Shown here: positions 1 to 8,304 of the stretch, piece after piece
How the letters are laid out: the number at the start of each line of letters is the position of its first letter
How positions within the stretch are numbered: the stretch's first letter is position 1
Assembly (NCBI GenBank): GCA_965116565.1
Contig: OZ220699.1
Coordinates: 2,356,001 to 2,420,000, forward strand
Direction of reading: 5' to 3'
Length of the DNA: 64,000 bases
Origin: Bin87 sp965116565
GTDB taxonomy: Bacteria > Chloroflexota > Dehalococcoidia > Lucifugimonadales > UBA3495
Notes under the pieces: model-generated
What the model saw: the letters and a program-made list of their open reading frames with translations, nothing else
The model's database searches: none
Told to the model about the DNA's origin: nothing
Position numbers and translations under genes: made by a program

Positions 1-502
1 CCATCTGCGGAAACCGGTCTGACAACCCTCGTTCCACCGCGGCCGCTCTACCTTCCGATGCCATCCTTTCCTTGAGCCTCTGTAATTCCTGACGGCGCAC
101 TTCACGCTGCGCCTCTTGCGAATATGACATGGTGTTGATCAGTATCAGCGATTCCGTCATCTCCGGGTTGTCCAGGGCGAACTGCATCGCGATCGGGCCG
201 CCGGCCGAAGATCCCAGTATGTGCGCCTTGCCGACCCCCAGGTGCGTCAGGAGTTCGCGCAGATCTATCGCGCAATTCGACATGTCGTACCCATCGGGCG
301 GGGCGTCCGACTCGCCGCAGGCGCGCCGGTCGTAAAACACGCACCGGTATTGCGCCGACAACGCCGCGGCTTGCCTGTTGATCGTGTCCTTGCTCCCGTC
401 ACCGCCGCCCAGGCCACCGTGAATCAGCGCCAGCACCGGCAATTCTTCGGACCCGAACACTGAGTAATTCATACGGTAACCGTTGATGTCTGCAAACGGC
501 AT
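1..502 (-). CDS. alpha/beta hydrolase, 3' part outside window
   Basis: I translated this reading frame directly; it starts at ATG 502 and runs off the left edge of the window, so only the N-terminal 167 residues are visible. The product begins MPFADINGYRMNYSVFG and shows an alpha/beta-hydrolase fold: oxyanion-hole region IHGGLGGG near residue 30, a DRRACGESD strand-turn near 65, and the nucleophile elbow GSSAGG near residue 105 (Gly-x-Ser-x-Gly). It is a soluble cytoplasmic serine hydrolase of unknown substrate; related proteins include proline iminopeptidases, esterases and lactonases. The acid and His of the triad lie beyond the edge. It is divergent from the cysteine desulfurase gene. Confidence 0.85.
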   Translation of the reverse strand, partial: MPFADINGYRMNYSVFGSEELPVLALIHGGLGGGDGSKDTINRQAAALSAQYRCVFYDRRACGESDAPPDGYDMSNCAIDLRELLTHLGVGKAHILGSSAGGPIAMQFALDNPEMTESLILINTMSYSQEAQREVRRQELQRLKERMASEGRAAAVERGLSDRFPQM

Positions 503-655
503 TTCCTCAACCTCATTCTCAGTAAACTGCGCCTCAATATAGGCGACTGCGTGCACGCTGACAATGCCTCCCCTCGACGGTGGTTTCTTGCTCGCTAATC
601 CGAGTTAGCCGATTCCGCGAGGGCCAAATCCGCCGGAGCCTTCGACGCCGTATGC

Positions 656-661
656 TAAAAT
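656..661 (+). promoter_or_regulatory. candidate -10 box of the cysteine desulfurase gene
   Basis: The sequence gcTAAAATgtcgc contains a good -10 hexamer about 20 nt before the chosen ATG at 681. The same 13 bases recur at 16702 before the methyltransferase gene, and close variants occur before other genes. No clear -35 hexamer is visible at 17 bp. Confidence 0.45.
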
Positions 662-680
662 GTCGCCCCAGAGCACGCTC

Positions 681-1877
681 ATGACAACCCAGAATCACAT
701 CTATTTCGACCATGCCGGCACCACTCCGATGGATGAGCGGGTGCTGGAAGCCATGTTGCCCTATTTCACGCGACTGTACGGCAACGCTTCCAGCGTTCAT
801 ACCGTCGGCCAGGAGGCCCGGCACGCCCTGGACATGGCACGAGAGCGTGTCGCCAGCGTGCTGAACTGCCGTAACCGCGAGGTGGTTTTCACCAGCGGCG
901 GCACCGAGTCCGACAACTCCGCCATCCAGGGCGCCGCCTATGCCTTGGAGCAAACCGGCATGCACGTCATCACCGCGGCATCCGAGCACCATGCCGTGCT
1001 GCACGCCTGCGAGGTTCTGGAAGATCGCGGTTGGCAGGTAACCCGCCTGCCGGTGGACGATTACGGCCTGGTGGATCCCCAGCGCGTTTACAACGCCATA
1101 ACGGAAACCACCACAGTGGTTTCCATAATGTATGCCAACAACGAGATCGGCGCCATCAACCCCATTCCCGAAATTTCGGCGGCGGTGAAGCAGCGCGCTC
1201 AGGAACTGGACCGTACCATCGTCATGCACACCGACGCTGTGCAGGCGGCGGGATTCCTGGACCTCGATGTCAGACGATTGGGCGTGGACATGATGAGCCT
1301 GTCGGGCCACAAGTTCTATGGGCCGAAAGGGGTCGGCGTCCTGTTCATCCGCCGCGGCGTACCATACCTGCCCCTGATCACCGGCGGCGGACAGGAACGC
1401 GAGCGGCGTTCCGGCACTGAAAACATCGCTGGAATCATTGGCCTGTCCGTCGCCTTGCAGCTCGCGGCAGCCCACCGCGAAGAGGTGAGTGAGCATTGCC
1501 GGACATTGCGCGACCGCATCATTGCCGAGATCTCCGGCCGCGTGCCGAACTGTGTGCTCAACGGCCATCCGACTGAAAGGTTGCCCAACAACGTCAGCTT
1601 TTCCTTTGAGGGCGTGGAGGGTGAGCCGGTCCTGCTCGGCTTGGACCTGCAGGGCATCGCGGCCAGCAGCGGCAGCGCATGCAGCAGCGGCTCTCTTGAG
1701 CCGTCCCACGTTTTGCTGGCCCTGGGACAGACTGCCGACCTGGCGAGAGGCTCGTTGCGTATCACCCTTGGCAAGCACAATACCGACGCCGAGGTCGACC
1801 GCCTATTGTCTGTGCTCATAGATCTGATCGGTGAACTGCGCCAGATGCCCACTCTTTCCGGAGCCGCCGATGACTAG
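681..1877 (+). CDS. cysteine desulfurase (IscS/NifS family)
   Basis: PLP enzyme of about 398 residues that removes sulfur (or selenium) from cysteine to supply Fe-S cluster, thio-tRNA or selenium pathways. The PLP lysine sits in SLSGHKFYGPKG (about residue 210) and the mobile-loop cysteine in SSGSACSSGSLEPS (about 335), the pattern of group I IscS/NifS enzymes. An in-frame ATG at 660 overlaps the -10 box, so ATG 681 (MTTQNHIYFDHAGTTP) is preferred; family members start right at the YFDHAGTTP strand. No iscU, iscR or suf genes are adjacent. The stop overlaps the start of the following lipoprotein gene, so the two are probably cotranslated. Because selC lies in the same window, a role in selenium delivery is conceivable but unproven. 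Confidence 0.93.
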   Translation: MTTQNHIYFDHAGTTPMDERVLEAMLPYFTRLYGNASSVHTVGQEARHALDMARERVASVLNCRNREVVFTSGGTESDNSAIQGAAYALEQTGMHVITAASEHHAVLHACEVLEDRGWQVTRLPVDDYGLVDPQRVYNAITETTTVVSIMYANNEIGAINPIPEISAAVKQRAQELDRTIVMHTDAVQAAGFLDLDVRRLGVDMMSLSGHKFYGPKGVGVLFIRRGVPYLPLITGGGQERERRSGTENIAGIIGLSVALQLAAAHREEVSEHCRTLRDRIIAEISGRVPNCVLNGHPTERLPNNVSFSFEGVEGEPVLLGLDLQGIAASSGSACSSGSLEPSHVLLALGQTADLARGSLRITLGKHNTDAEVDRLLSVLIDLIGELRQMPTLSGAADD

Positions 1878-2535
1878 CGGTCAGGTCGGATCGTTGTCCA
1901 TCAGGTGGGGGGTTGCGGCGATTCTGGTGGCTCTGGTGCTGGCGCTGCTCGCTGCCTCCGCCTGCTCGTCCCAATCCCCGAACATCGGTCGCTATTACAA
2001 GGGACGCGTCTTGCACATAAGTGTGGTCGACATGGAGCGCACCGACGAACTCCGCTGGACCACGTCCACGCGTACGCCTCGACAGGGTGTAACCGACGAG
2101 GATTTCTTCCGCCTCGTCCCGGAGTCAACCGAAAACGAGCTTATCCTGCTTCGGGTCAAGGTTGAAAACCACACCGCCACCAGCGCCATCGTCAACGTTG
2201 ATCACGAGGCTGCCCAGCTTCGGGATTTTTTGCAGGGACGCTACCTTCCCATTGATGTGAGTGATCGCGCCCAGGACGCCGGAATTCCCGAGAGTTCCAG
2301 GGAGCGCTGCAACGTTCCGGTCAATCCGGACGATCACACCTCGTGCGTAAAATTCCTGTGGAACCCGGTGTTCGCTGAGCCCCAGCCTGATGGTGCAACC
2401 AAGTGGGTGGAGCGCGCGCAGGAACTTCCCAGGGGTACCGGATTGGACGGCTGGATGGTGTTCGAAGTGCCGAAGGATACCCAGATTCGCTCTTTTCGAT
2501 GGTCGTCCGGCGACACTGTGAGCATCGATTTCTAA
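1870..2535 (+). CDS. putative lipoprotein of unknown function
   Basis: A 221-residue protein starting at ATG 1870, which overlaps the end of the cysteine desulfurase gene and implies translational coupling. An N-terminal hydrophobic segment (GVAAILVALVLALLAASAC) ends in a lipobox-like ASA-Cys, so it is probably lipidated and attached outside the cytoplasmic membrane. The rest looks like a small beta-rich domain (LLRVKVENHTATSAIVNVD), reminiscent of Ig-like DUF4352/telokin-like lipoproteins. I recognise no catalytic motif. It has no obvious link to sulfur transfer beyond position. Confidence 0.7.
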   Translation: MTSGQVGSLSIRWGVAAILVALVLALLAASACSSQSPNIGRYYKGRVLHISVVDMERTDELRWTTSTRTPRQGVTDEDFFRLVPESTENELILLRVKVENHTATSAIVNVDHEAAQLRDFLQGRYLPIDVSDRAQDAGIPESSRERCNVPVNPDDHTSCVKFLWNPVFAEPQPDGATKWVERAQELPRGTGLDGWMVFEVPKDTQIRSFRWSSGDTVSIDF

Positions 2536-2665
2536 ACCAGCGAATCCCCCGCCTGCGTTGTAACCGCCGTTGGGCGATTGCCCGAGTGCGCGTTGAGACG
2601 ATTGGGTACCAATCATGCCAGCGGCGCACGATGCCAGGCCATCGGGTCCCCCACCTCCCCCTCCG

Positions 2666-3241
2666 ATGGGACGGAGGATTTTCCACCTGATCGCGGCCAC
2701 CGGGACTACCCTTTTGTCCCTGGCTATCCCTCAGCACCCCTACCTGTTCCTGATCGGCGCCGGCGCGTTGTTGGGTTTAGCGATGGAGGCTAGCAGGTTC
2801 CGCGTCGGCCCCCTCAACCGATTGTTTTTGCTGGTATTCGCCCCGATCCTGAAGGAGTCCGAGGTCTCCGAAATTTCCGGTGCAACCTGGTTTCTAGTGG
2901 CCGCGTTTTTCACCTTCTTTTTCTACGGCCCCGAGATCGCCCTCCCGTGCTTGCTGTTCGTCGCCACCGGCGATCCTGCGGCGGCCCTGATTGGAGCCCA
3001 ACTCCCCGGTCCTCGGTTCCGGGGCAAATCTCCCGGTGGCATCATCGCGTTCGTTGCCACCGCGTTGGGCGTGTGGGCAATCGTATGCGCCACCGGCTAT
3101 GGTGCGTGGTCGCTGGCGGTGGTCATCACCGCCGTGGTGGCCTCTCTCGTCGAGTTCGTCCCGACTCCGGTGGATGACAACCTCACCGTCCCACTCATCG
3201 GCGGCGGCGTGATGACGCTGATGATCAGCCTGGGCCTTTAG
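2666..3241 (+). CDS. CTP-dependent lipid kinase (dolichol/phytol kinase, CTP_transf_1-like)
   Basis: Integral membrane protein of about 191 residues with about six hydrophobic segments. Diagnostic family motifs are visible: GDPAAALIG (about residue 105), RGKSPGG (about 121) and the C-terminal PVDDNLTVPLIGG. This is the SEC59/DGK1/VTE5 pattern of CTP-using diacylglycerol, dolichol and phytol kinases. It likely phosphorylates a membrane isoprenoid or diacylglycerol with CTP. An upstream in-frame ATG at 2615 would add a proline-rich 17-residue leader lacking homology-like character; ATG 2666 (MGRRIFHLIAATG) fits the family better. It follows the lipoprotein gene on the same strand by about 130 bp. 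The exact substrate cannot be told from sequence. Confidence 0.8.
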   Translation: MGRRIFHLIAATGTTLLSLAIPQHPYLFLIGAGALLGLAMEASRFRVGPLNRLFLLVFAPILKESEVSEISGATWFLVAAFFTFFFYGPEIALPCLLFVATGDPAAALIGAQLPGPRFRGKSPGGIIAFVATALGVWAIVCATGYGAWSLAVVITAVVASLVEFVPTPVDDNLTVPLIGGGVMTLMISLGL

Positions 3242-3255
3242 CTTTTCGCCCGTGG

Positions 3256-4605
3256 TCAGGCGTCGGCGCCCTCGTACTCGAGCACTTCTGCCCTCTGTCT
3301 CTGGAAGTTGAGATAGGCCGCCCTCGTCATGGCCGGCCGGAAAGCTGACGTAACCTGCCGTGCTTTCTGGGCATTGTCCGCCAGCAGGTCGATCACCGAC
3401 ATCGCCATGATCTTGGCCGGATTCACCACCGCCTGCCGGTAATCCGTTATCAGGTACTCTGAACTGTGGCCGGGCCCATCGGCGCCGCTCGTATATGGAT
3501 GGATGGCCGGCAGAATATGACTCAGGTCGCCCATGTCTGTGGAGCCGCCCCGGTTGCGCGATGGCGGCATCACCAGCACCTTGTTCTCGTCCAGCAGCCC
3601 ATTCGCATTCGCTCGAAAAACGTCCATGAGAGTCTGGTCGTGGCGCATCGGGAGATATCCGGGTATGTTCGTGATCGACACCGACGCTCCCACTGCTAAC
3701 GCTCCGGCTCGGAAACAGCGGTCCACCAGGTCGGAGTTGCGCACCACGGCCTCGGGAGATCCTGACCTCACTCGCCACTCCAGGCGCACATCCGCCGGCA
3801 CCGCGTTAACTGCCTCGCCGCCTTTCGTCATGATGCCGTGGATGCGCACCGTATCCTGGTCGCGGAACACTTCGCGGTTCGCGTTGATGGCCTGCAGCGC
3901 GAAAGTTGCCGCGTTGAGCGCGTTGATTCCCATGTGCGGCGCGCTTCCCGCGTGCGCGCCCCGGCCCGTGAATCGCACGTATTTCACCACGTGCCCATTG
4001 CTTGTACCGCCCATCGCGAAGCGGTGCGCGCCCATATCGCTGGCCGTGTGGCACATCATGGCGATGTCCACGTCGTCAAACTCGCCCAGCTTGATAAGTT
4101 CCTGCTTGCCGCCCATGAACTCGATCTTGCCCTCGGCCCTGAGGTCCAGGCGCCGCGCCACCTCGATGAACTCCTCTGCTGGCACGGCAAACGGCACGAT
4201 TTCGCCGCTCAACTCTCCCAGCACTTCAGGCTGCATCAATCCGGTCACTGCGCCGAGCATCATCCCGATCTGGCAATGGTGCCCGCAGGCGTGGGCCGCG
4301 CTCGTATCGTCCGCTGCGTGGGGGTGACCGTTCACTATCAGGCTGTCCAACTCACCGATAATGGCAACCCGGGGGCCGCTGCCATTCCCGCACTTGACCT
4401 CGCCTTTGAGGCCGGTCAACGCCAGGCCGGCGCGGAACTTCACCCCCATCTTGGCAAACTGTTCCGCCACCACTCGCGCAGTGCGGTATTCGCTGTACCC
4501 CGGCTCCGGGTGCTCCAGGATGTCCTTGGACACCCCGATGATCTCATCCGCGTGCCTGTCAATCGCGGCGCAGGCCGCTTGTTTCAGTTCTTCAAGAGTT
4601 GCCAT
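3256..4605 (-). CDS. M20 family metallopeptidase/amidohydrolase (AbgB-like), copy 1
   Basis: A 449-residue zinc amidohydrolase of the M20D group (aminobenzoyl-glutamate or aminoacyl hydrolases), predicted cytosolic. Metal-site motifs are HACGHHCQIG (Cys and His ligands, about residue 107) and AVPAEEF (catalytic/ligand Glu, about 140). The dimerisation lid follows (GRGAHAGSAPHMGINALNA), and a late His lies in GPGHSSEY. The residue after GH is His, not the usual Asp, as also seen in its neighbour. It lies 27 bp downstream of copy 2 on the minus strand, so the pair is likely one operon produced by tandem duplication. Its 3' end faces the lipid kinase gene 14 bp away. The substrate is probably an N-acyl amino acid or short amide. 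Confidence 0.9.
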   Translation of the reverse strand: MATLEELKQAACAAIDRHADEIIGVSKDILEHPEPGYSEYRTARVVAEQFAKMGVKFRAGLALTGLKGEVKCGNGSGPRVAIIGELDSLIVNGHPHAADDTSAAHACGHHCQIGMMLGAVTGLMQPEVLGELSGEIVPFAVPAEEFIEVARRLDLRAEGKIEFMGGKQELIKLGEFDDVDIAMMCHTASDMGAHRFAMGGTSNGHVVKYVRFTGRGAHAGSAPHMGINALNAATFALQAINANREVFRDQDTVRIHGIMTKGGEAVNAVPADVRLEWRVRSGSPEAVVRNSDLVDRCFRAGALAVGASVSITNIPGYLPMRHDQTLMDVFRANANGLLDENKVLVMPPSRNRGGSTDMGDLSHILPAIHPYTSGADGPGHSSEYLITDYRQAVVNPAKIMAMSVIDLLADNAQKARQVTSAFRPAMTRAAYLNFQRQRAEVLEYEGADA

Positions 4606-4632
4606 TTCGGGTTACCGCCAAACCGGATTCGC

Positions 4633-5964
4633 TCAGCCCTCGGTGTACGACTCTTCAGCAGCCAACGACCGCATAAAACTGACGTACTCCCTGGAGGTCA
4701 TATCTGCCCTGTGGTTGGCCACGACTTGGTTAGCTTCCTGCGCGCCGTCCGCCATCAGGTCAATCACCGTGGCCGTCATCGCCTTGGCGCCCGTGATAAC
4801 CGCCAGTTGGTAGTCCTGGATCACGTAATCGGCGCCGTGCCCGATTCCCGTGGCGCCGCCCACGTAGGGATGCAGCACGGGCATGATCGCGCTCACGTCG
4901 CCCATGTCGGTGCTGCCGGTCCGGTGCGGGTTCCAACCCACGTTGTCCGAACCCACCAGCGTTGCCGCGTTGCCGCGGAAGATCTCCTGCAGGCGCGCGT
5001 TTTGCTTCATCGGCAGGTAACCTGGAATCGTCTGGATGTTCACGGTTGCCCCCACCGCCATCGCTCCGGCTCTCAAAGCCCGGTCGACTTTGCGGTTGGC
5101 GTCCATGATGGCGTCCAGCGTCTTTCCCCGCACGAACGTCTCCATCCGTACGTCCGCCGGCACCGCTGAAACCGCCTCGCCGCCTTTGGTGATGATCGGA
5201 TGCACCCGGACCGTGTCAGTGTCCACGAACGTCTCGCGGTTGAAGTGGATCGCCGTCATCGCCAGCGTCGCCGCGTTCAGCGCGTTGATGCCCAGGTGCG
5301 GCGACCCGCCCGCGTGTGCGCCCTTGCCCACGAACTGGATCTGCTTGGCCACCGTCCCGTTATTTGTGCCGGTGGTGCAAAGTTGCTTTTCGATCGGCGT
5401 ACTGGTGGTGTGCATCATCATTGCAAGGTGCACGTCGTCGAACTCGCCCAATCGGATGAACTCCGGCTTGCCTCCCAGGAACTCTATCTTGCCTTCTCGC
5501 CTCAGGCTGTCCCGGTACTCGATCTCGATATACTCCTCGGCCGGCACCGCCATCGAAACGATCCTTCCGCTCAGGTGGGGCAGCACGTCCTGCTGCATCA
5601 GGGCCATGGTCGAGCCCAACATCATCGCGATCTGGCAATGGTGTCCGCAAGCATGGGCCGCTCCCGTTTCGGAACTGGCGTGGGGATGTTCGTTGACAAT
5701 CAGGCTGTCCAGTTCCCCCATGATGGCCATCGTCGGCCCCTCACTTCCGCCAATGATCTCGCCCCGCAGGCCGGTCATCCCCAACCCGCTGCGGAAAGGC
5801 ACGCCCATTTCGCCGAACTTCTCGCCCACCATCGCCGCCGTTTTGAACTCGCGGAAGCCCGGTTCCGGGTTCGCCAGGATCTGCTGGGAAATCCGCACCA
5901 GTTCATCCGCCCGGCGGTCGATTTCGGCAAACGCCCGGTCCTTTAACTCCGCTTTGGTGGGCAT
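4633..5964 (-). CDS. M20 family metallopeptidase/amidohydrolase (AbgB-like), copy 2
   Basis: A 443-residue paralogue of the downstream gene with the same architecture: HACGHHCQIAMMLG (about residue 110), AVPAEEYIEIEY (about 143), lid GKGAHAGGSPHLGINALNA and late GIGHGADY. It is first in the two-gene unit. A GTG at 5973 is in frame, but GGGAG lies 8 nt before ATG 5964, so ATG 5964 (MPTKAELKDRAF) is the better start. Both copies keep all expected metal ligands and are probably active on related but different amide substrates. Confidence 0.92.
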   Translation of the reverse strand: MPTKAELKDRAFAEIDRRADELVRISQQILANPEPGFREFKTAAMVGEKFGEMGVPFRSGLGMTGLRGEIIGGSEGPTMAIMGELDSLIVNEHPHASSETGAAHACGHHCQIAMMLGSTMALMQQDVLPHLSGRIVSMAVPAEEYIEIEYRDSLRREGKIEFLGGKPEFIRLGEFDDVHLAMMMHTTSTPIEKQLCTTGTNNGTVAKQIQFVGKGAHAGGSPHLGINALNAATLAMTAIHFNRETFVDTDTVRVHPIITKGGEAVSAVPADVRMETFVRGKTLDAIMDANRKVDRALRAGAMAVGATVNIQTIPGYLPMKQNARLQEIFRGNAATLVGSDNVGWNPHRTGSTDMGDVSAIMPVLHPYVGGATGIGHGADYVIQDYQLAVITGAKAMTATVIDLMADGAQEANQVVANHRADMTSREYVSFMRSLAAEESYTEG

Positions 5965-5985
5965 CTCAATCACTCCCGAATCGCA

Positions 5986-5991
5986 ATTATC
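5986..5991 (-). promoter_or_regulatory. candidate -10 box for the M20 operon
   Basis: On the minus strand the hexamer GATAAT lies about 21 nt upstream of ATG 5964, with GGGAG in the short leader. The spacer 5974-6307 (334 bp) otherwise shows no convincing gene; it serves as the divergent promoter region for the M20 pair and glycerate kinase. Confidence 0.4.
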
Positions 5992-6295
5992 GTATCCGAA
6001 ACCCTCGCGTCCGCCGATACTAACATAACCAATCCCGCGTGCCTATCGCGCGCTGCAGGAGGTAACTGTTCAGGTTTGGGGTGCTGTCCAGCGCCAGGAC
6101 CGTCATGGCGGCCGTGAGTCCGTACCCAGCAATCCGTCCTATGCGCACGTTACTTGATCCGCAATTTTCACGGTTTTCCGCCGGCCCCGGTCGGGCGTCC
6201 ATAGCAGGGAAACCCAAATAGTCTGAACGGTGCTGTAAGAGCCCTGGAGCTTTGAGTTTGGTTGCTCGGCCCGACCTGTCGCCTCATCGGTGGTC

Positions 6296-6301
6296 TATAA
6301 T
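6296..6301 (+). promoter_or_regulatory. perfect -10 box 6 nt before the glycerate kinase ATG
   Basis: TATAAT is followed by ttgggcc and then by ATG 6308. With the normal 6-7 nt spacing between -10 and transcription start, the mRNA would begin at the start codon, giving a leaderless transcript. No Shine-Dalgarno sequence fits between them, and no good -35 is visible at 17 bp. Confidence 0.6.
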
Positions 6302-6307
6302 TGGGCC

Positions 6308-7453
6308 ATGTCCGTCCGCATCGTAATCGCACCCCAGGCCTTCAAGCAGAGCATCGGCGCCCGCGCCGCCGCCATCGCCATCCAAAACGGCGTGCGTCGC
6401 GCCGTCCCCGATGCCGAAACCATCCTGATACCCGTGGCAGACGGCGGCGACGGCACCCTCGCAGCCCTCATCGACACCACCGGCGGGCAGTATTTCACCG
6501 CCCAAGTCACCGGGCCGTTGGGAGACCCCGTCTCCGCGCAATGGGGGGTCATGGGCGATGGGCAAACCGCCGTCATCGAGATGGCGCTCGCATCGGGCTT
6601 GGCTCTAATCCCTGACCAGCGTCGCAATCCCAGGACCGCCACCACCTACGGCACGGGCGAACTCATGCGCGCCGCGCTGGACGCCGGCTACACCCGCATC
6701 ATCGTCGGACTCGGCGGCAGCGCCACCAACGATGGAGGCGCCGGCATGGCCTCCGCGTTGGGTGCCCGCTTCCTCGACGCCTCCGGCAGCACTCTCCCGC
6801 CCGGCGGGGCCGCGTTGACCAACCTCCGTTCCATCGACACATCGGGCCTCTACGCCGGCATTGAGCGCGCTAACATCATCGGAGCGACCGACGTGACCAA
6901 CCCGCTGTGTGGCGACACCGGCGCCTCGGCCATATTCGGCCCGCAAAAAGGCGCAACGCCGGAGATGGTTCAGGAACTCGATGGTTGTCTGGCCAACCTG
7001 GCCAGCGTTATTGAATCCGTGCTCGGCCTTAACGTCGCCGATACACCGGGAGCTGGCGCGGCCGGCGGACTCGGCGCCGGCCTGATCGCTTTCGCCAACT
7101 GCGAACTCCGCTCCGGCATCGACATGGTGTGCGACGCCCTGGACTTTGACGCCAACGTGGCCGATGCCGATCTCGTAATCACCGGAGAGGGCCGCGCCGA
7201 CCGGTCCACCGCCTTTGACAAAGCCCCCGTTGGCATTGCCCGTCGCAGCAAAGCGTTGGGAGTGCCCACGCTCCTCCTCGCCGGCAGTCTGGGCCAGGGT
7301 TACGATGCGCTGTACCGGCACGGTATCGACGCCATCATCCCCATTACCGAGGAACCCACCACTCTGGAATCAAGCCTGCAGAACGCCGCGGAACTATTGG
7401 AGCGCGCCGCCGAGCGTGCTGTCCGCCTCTACGCCTTGGGCAGGAATCTCTGA
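6308..7453 (+). CDS. glycerate kinase (GarK/GlxK family)
   Basis: A 381-residue cytosolic kinase that phosphorylates D-glycerate with ATP to phosphoglycerate, feeding glyoxylate or glycerate carbon into glycolysis. Family motifs: IAPQAFKQSIGA at the N-terminus, PVADGGDGT (about residue 44), GTGELMRAAL and GLGGSATNDGGAG (about 140), GAAGGLGAGL (about 255), and ITGEGRADRST (about 295). Length matches the family. ATG 6308 is preferred because the in-frame GTG at 6290 lies upstream of the -10 box. The stop overlaps the start of the next gene (TGATG), so the SRPBCC protein is translationally coupled. Confidence 0.95.
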   Translation: MSVRIVIAPQAFKQSIGARAAAIAIQNGVRRAVPDAETILIPVADGGDGTLAALIDTTGGQYFTAQVTGPLGDPVSAQWGVMGDGQTAVIEMALASGLALIPDQRRNPRTATTYGTGELMRAALDAGYTRIIVGLGGSATNDGGAGMASALGARFLDASGSTLPPGGAALTNLRSIDTSGLYAGIERANIIGATDVTNPLCGDTGASAIFGPQKGATPEMVQELDGCLANLASVIESVLGLNVADTPGAGAAGGLGAGLIAFANCELRSGIDMVCDALDFDANVADADLVITGEGRADRSTAFDKAPVGIARRSKALGVPTLLLAGSLGQGYDALYRHGIDAIIPITEEPTTLESSLQNAAELLERAAERAVRLYALGRNL

Positions 7454-7896
7454 TGCCGGGCTTCATTTTGGAAACCGCTCAGTGGCTCCCTCGCGCACCG
7501 GAGGATATCTTTCATTTTTACGCCGATGCCTTCCGCTTGGAAGACCTGACTCCTCAGTTACTGCGCTTCCGGGTGGTAACGCCGCCGCCCATCGAAATGC
7601 GGACCGGCGTGGAGATCGACTACCGCCTGAAACTGCACGGGTTGCCCCTCAAATGGCGTAGCCGAATCACGGTTTGGGATCCACCCCTCCGCTTCGTCGA
7701 TGAGCAGGTCAAAGGCCCCTACCGTCGCTGGGTCCACGAGCACCGATTCACGCCGAGAGACGGCGGTACATTGGTCGAGGACCATGTGAATTACGATATG
7801 CTCGGCGGTTGGTTGGCGGACCGCCTGCTGGTCAGGAACGACCTGCGCAAAATTTTCGAATACCGCCAGCAACGCCTCGCGCAGATTTTCGCCTGA
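7453..7896 (+). CDS. SRPBCC family protein
   Basis: A 147-residue soluble protein of the START/Bet v1-like SRPBCC superfamily, which binds hydrophobic ligands or acts as a cyclase or hydrolase in a deep pocket. The family pattern is visible: an opening LETAQWLPRAPEDIFHFYADAFRLEDLTP, a central RSRITVWDPPLRFVDEQVKGPYRRWVHEHRF, and the C-terminal helix LADRLLVRNDLRKIFEYRQQRL. It resembles the ligand-binding SRPBCC proteins often fused to or beside NAD-dependent epimerases. Its start overlaps the glycerate kinase stop. No catalytic residues can be assigned. Confidence 0.85.
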   Translation: MPGFILETAQWLPRAPEDIFHFYADAFRLEDLTPQLLRFRVVTPPPIEMRTGVEIDYRLKLHGLPLKWRSRITVWDPPLRFVDEQVKGPYRRWVHEHRFTPRDGGTLVEDHVNYDMLGGWLADRLLVRNDLRKIFEYRQQRLAQIFA

Positions 7897-7902
7897 AAGC
7901 GG

Positions 7903-8304
7903 CTAGTTGACCCGTTCTCCCACGAAACGTACTACTATCCCAGCCAGCTCAATCGCCCGCTCCGCGTCAACGTCGTCGAACGCCTCCGCCGGAATCCCGC
8001 TCGGCAGATATTGCGGATACCGCGTGATGTCATAGTACTTGTCGAGCTGCCGCGCCTCCGCCTTGATGGTATCGAAGAACATCTCGAAGATCTTGGCGTC
8101 CTCGCAGAGGTCGATCAATGAAGTTCCCCAGACGTCTTCCGCGCCTCGCCGGTAAAGGTACGCCTTGACCGCCTTCTCAGCAGCCTGCTGACACAAAAAA
8201 CACGCCACGTTGTAGCGTTCGCCCTGCCGGTTGAAAACCGCGTCCTCAAGGTCGCGCTCCGCCTGCCGGAACCAGCGGGAGCCTTCCGCAGCAAAATCAG
8301 GCAT
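7903..8304 (-). CDS. HEPN domain protein without the RNase motif
   Basis: A 133-residue all-helical HEPN protein (CFLCQQAAEKAVKAYLYRRG near residue 37; DKYYDITRYPQYLPSG near 88), the partner usually paired with a minimal nucleotidyltransferase. The protein contains no histidine at all, so the RX4-6H RNase motif of toxic HEPN proteins is absent. Start: ATG 8304; a TTG one codon upstream is less likely. The start lies inside the end of the nucleotidyltransferase gene (8-nt overlap), so the two are coupled. It is the last gene of the minus-strand cluster that begins with lutA. It could be a scaffold, a regulator, or a HEPN of the non-RNase class. Confidence 0.85.
   Translation of the reverse strand: MPDFAAEGSRWFRQAERDLEDAVFNRQGERYNVACFLCQQAAEKAVKAYLYRRGAEDVWGTSLIDLCEDAKIFEMFFDTIKAEARQLDKYYDITRYPQYLPSGIPAEAFDDVDAERAIELAGIVVRFVGERVN

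Noticed and set aside
534..1778. Long minus-strand frame opposite the cysteine desulfurase
   Set aside because: The opposite strand has unmistakable IscS/NifS catalytic motifs; long antisense frames are expected at this GC content.
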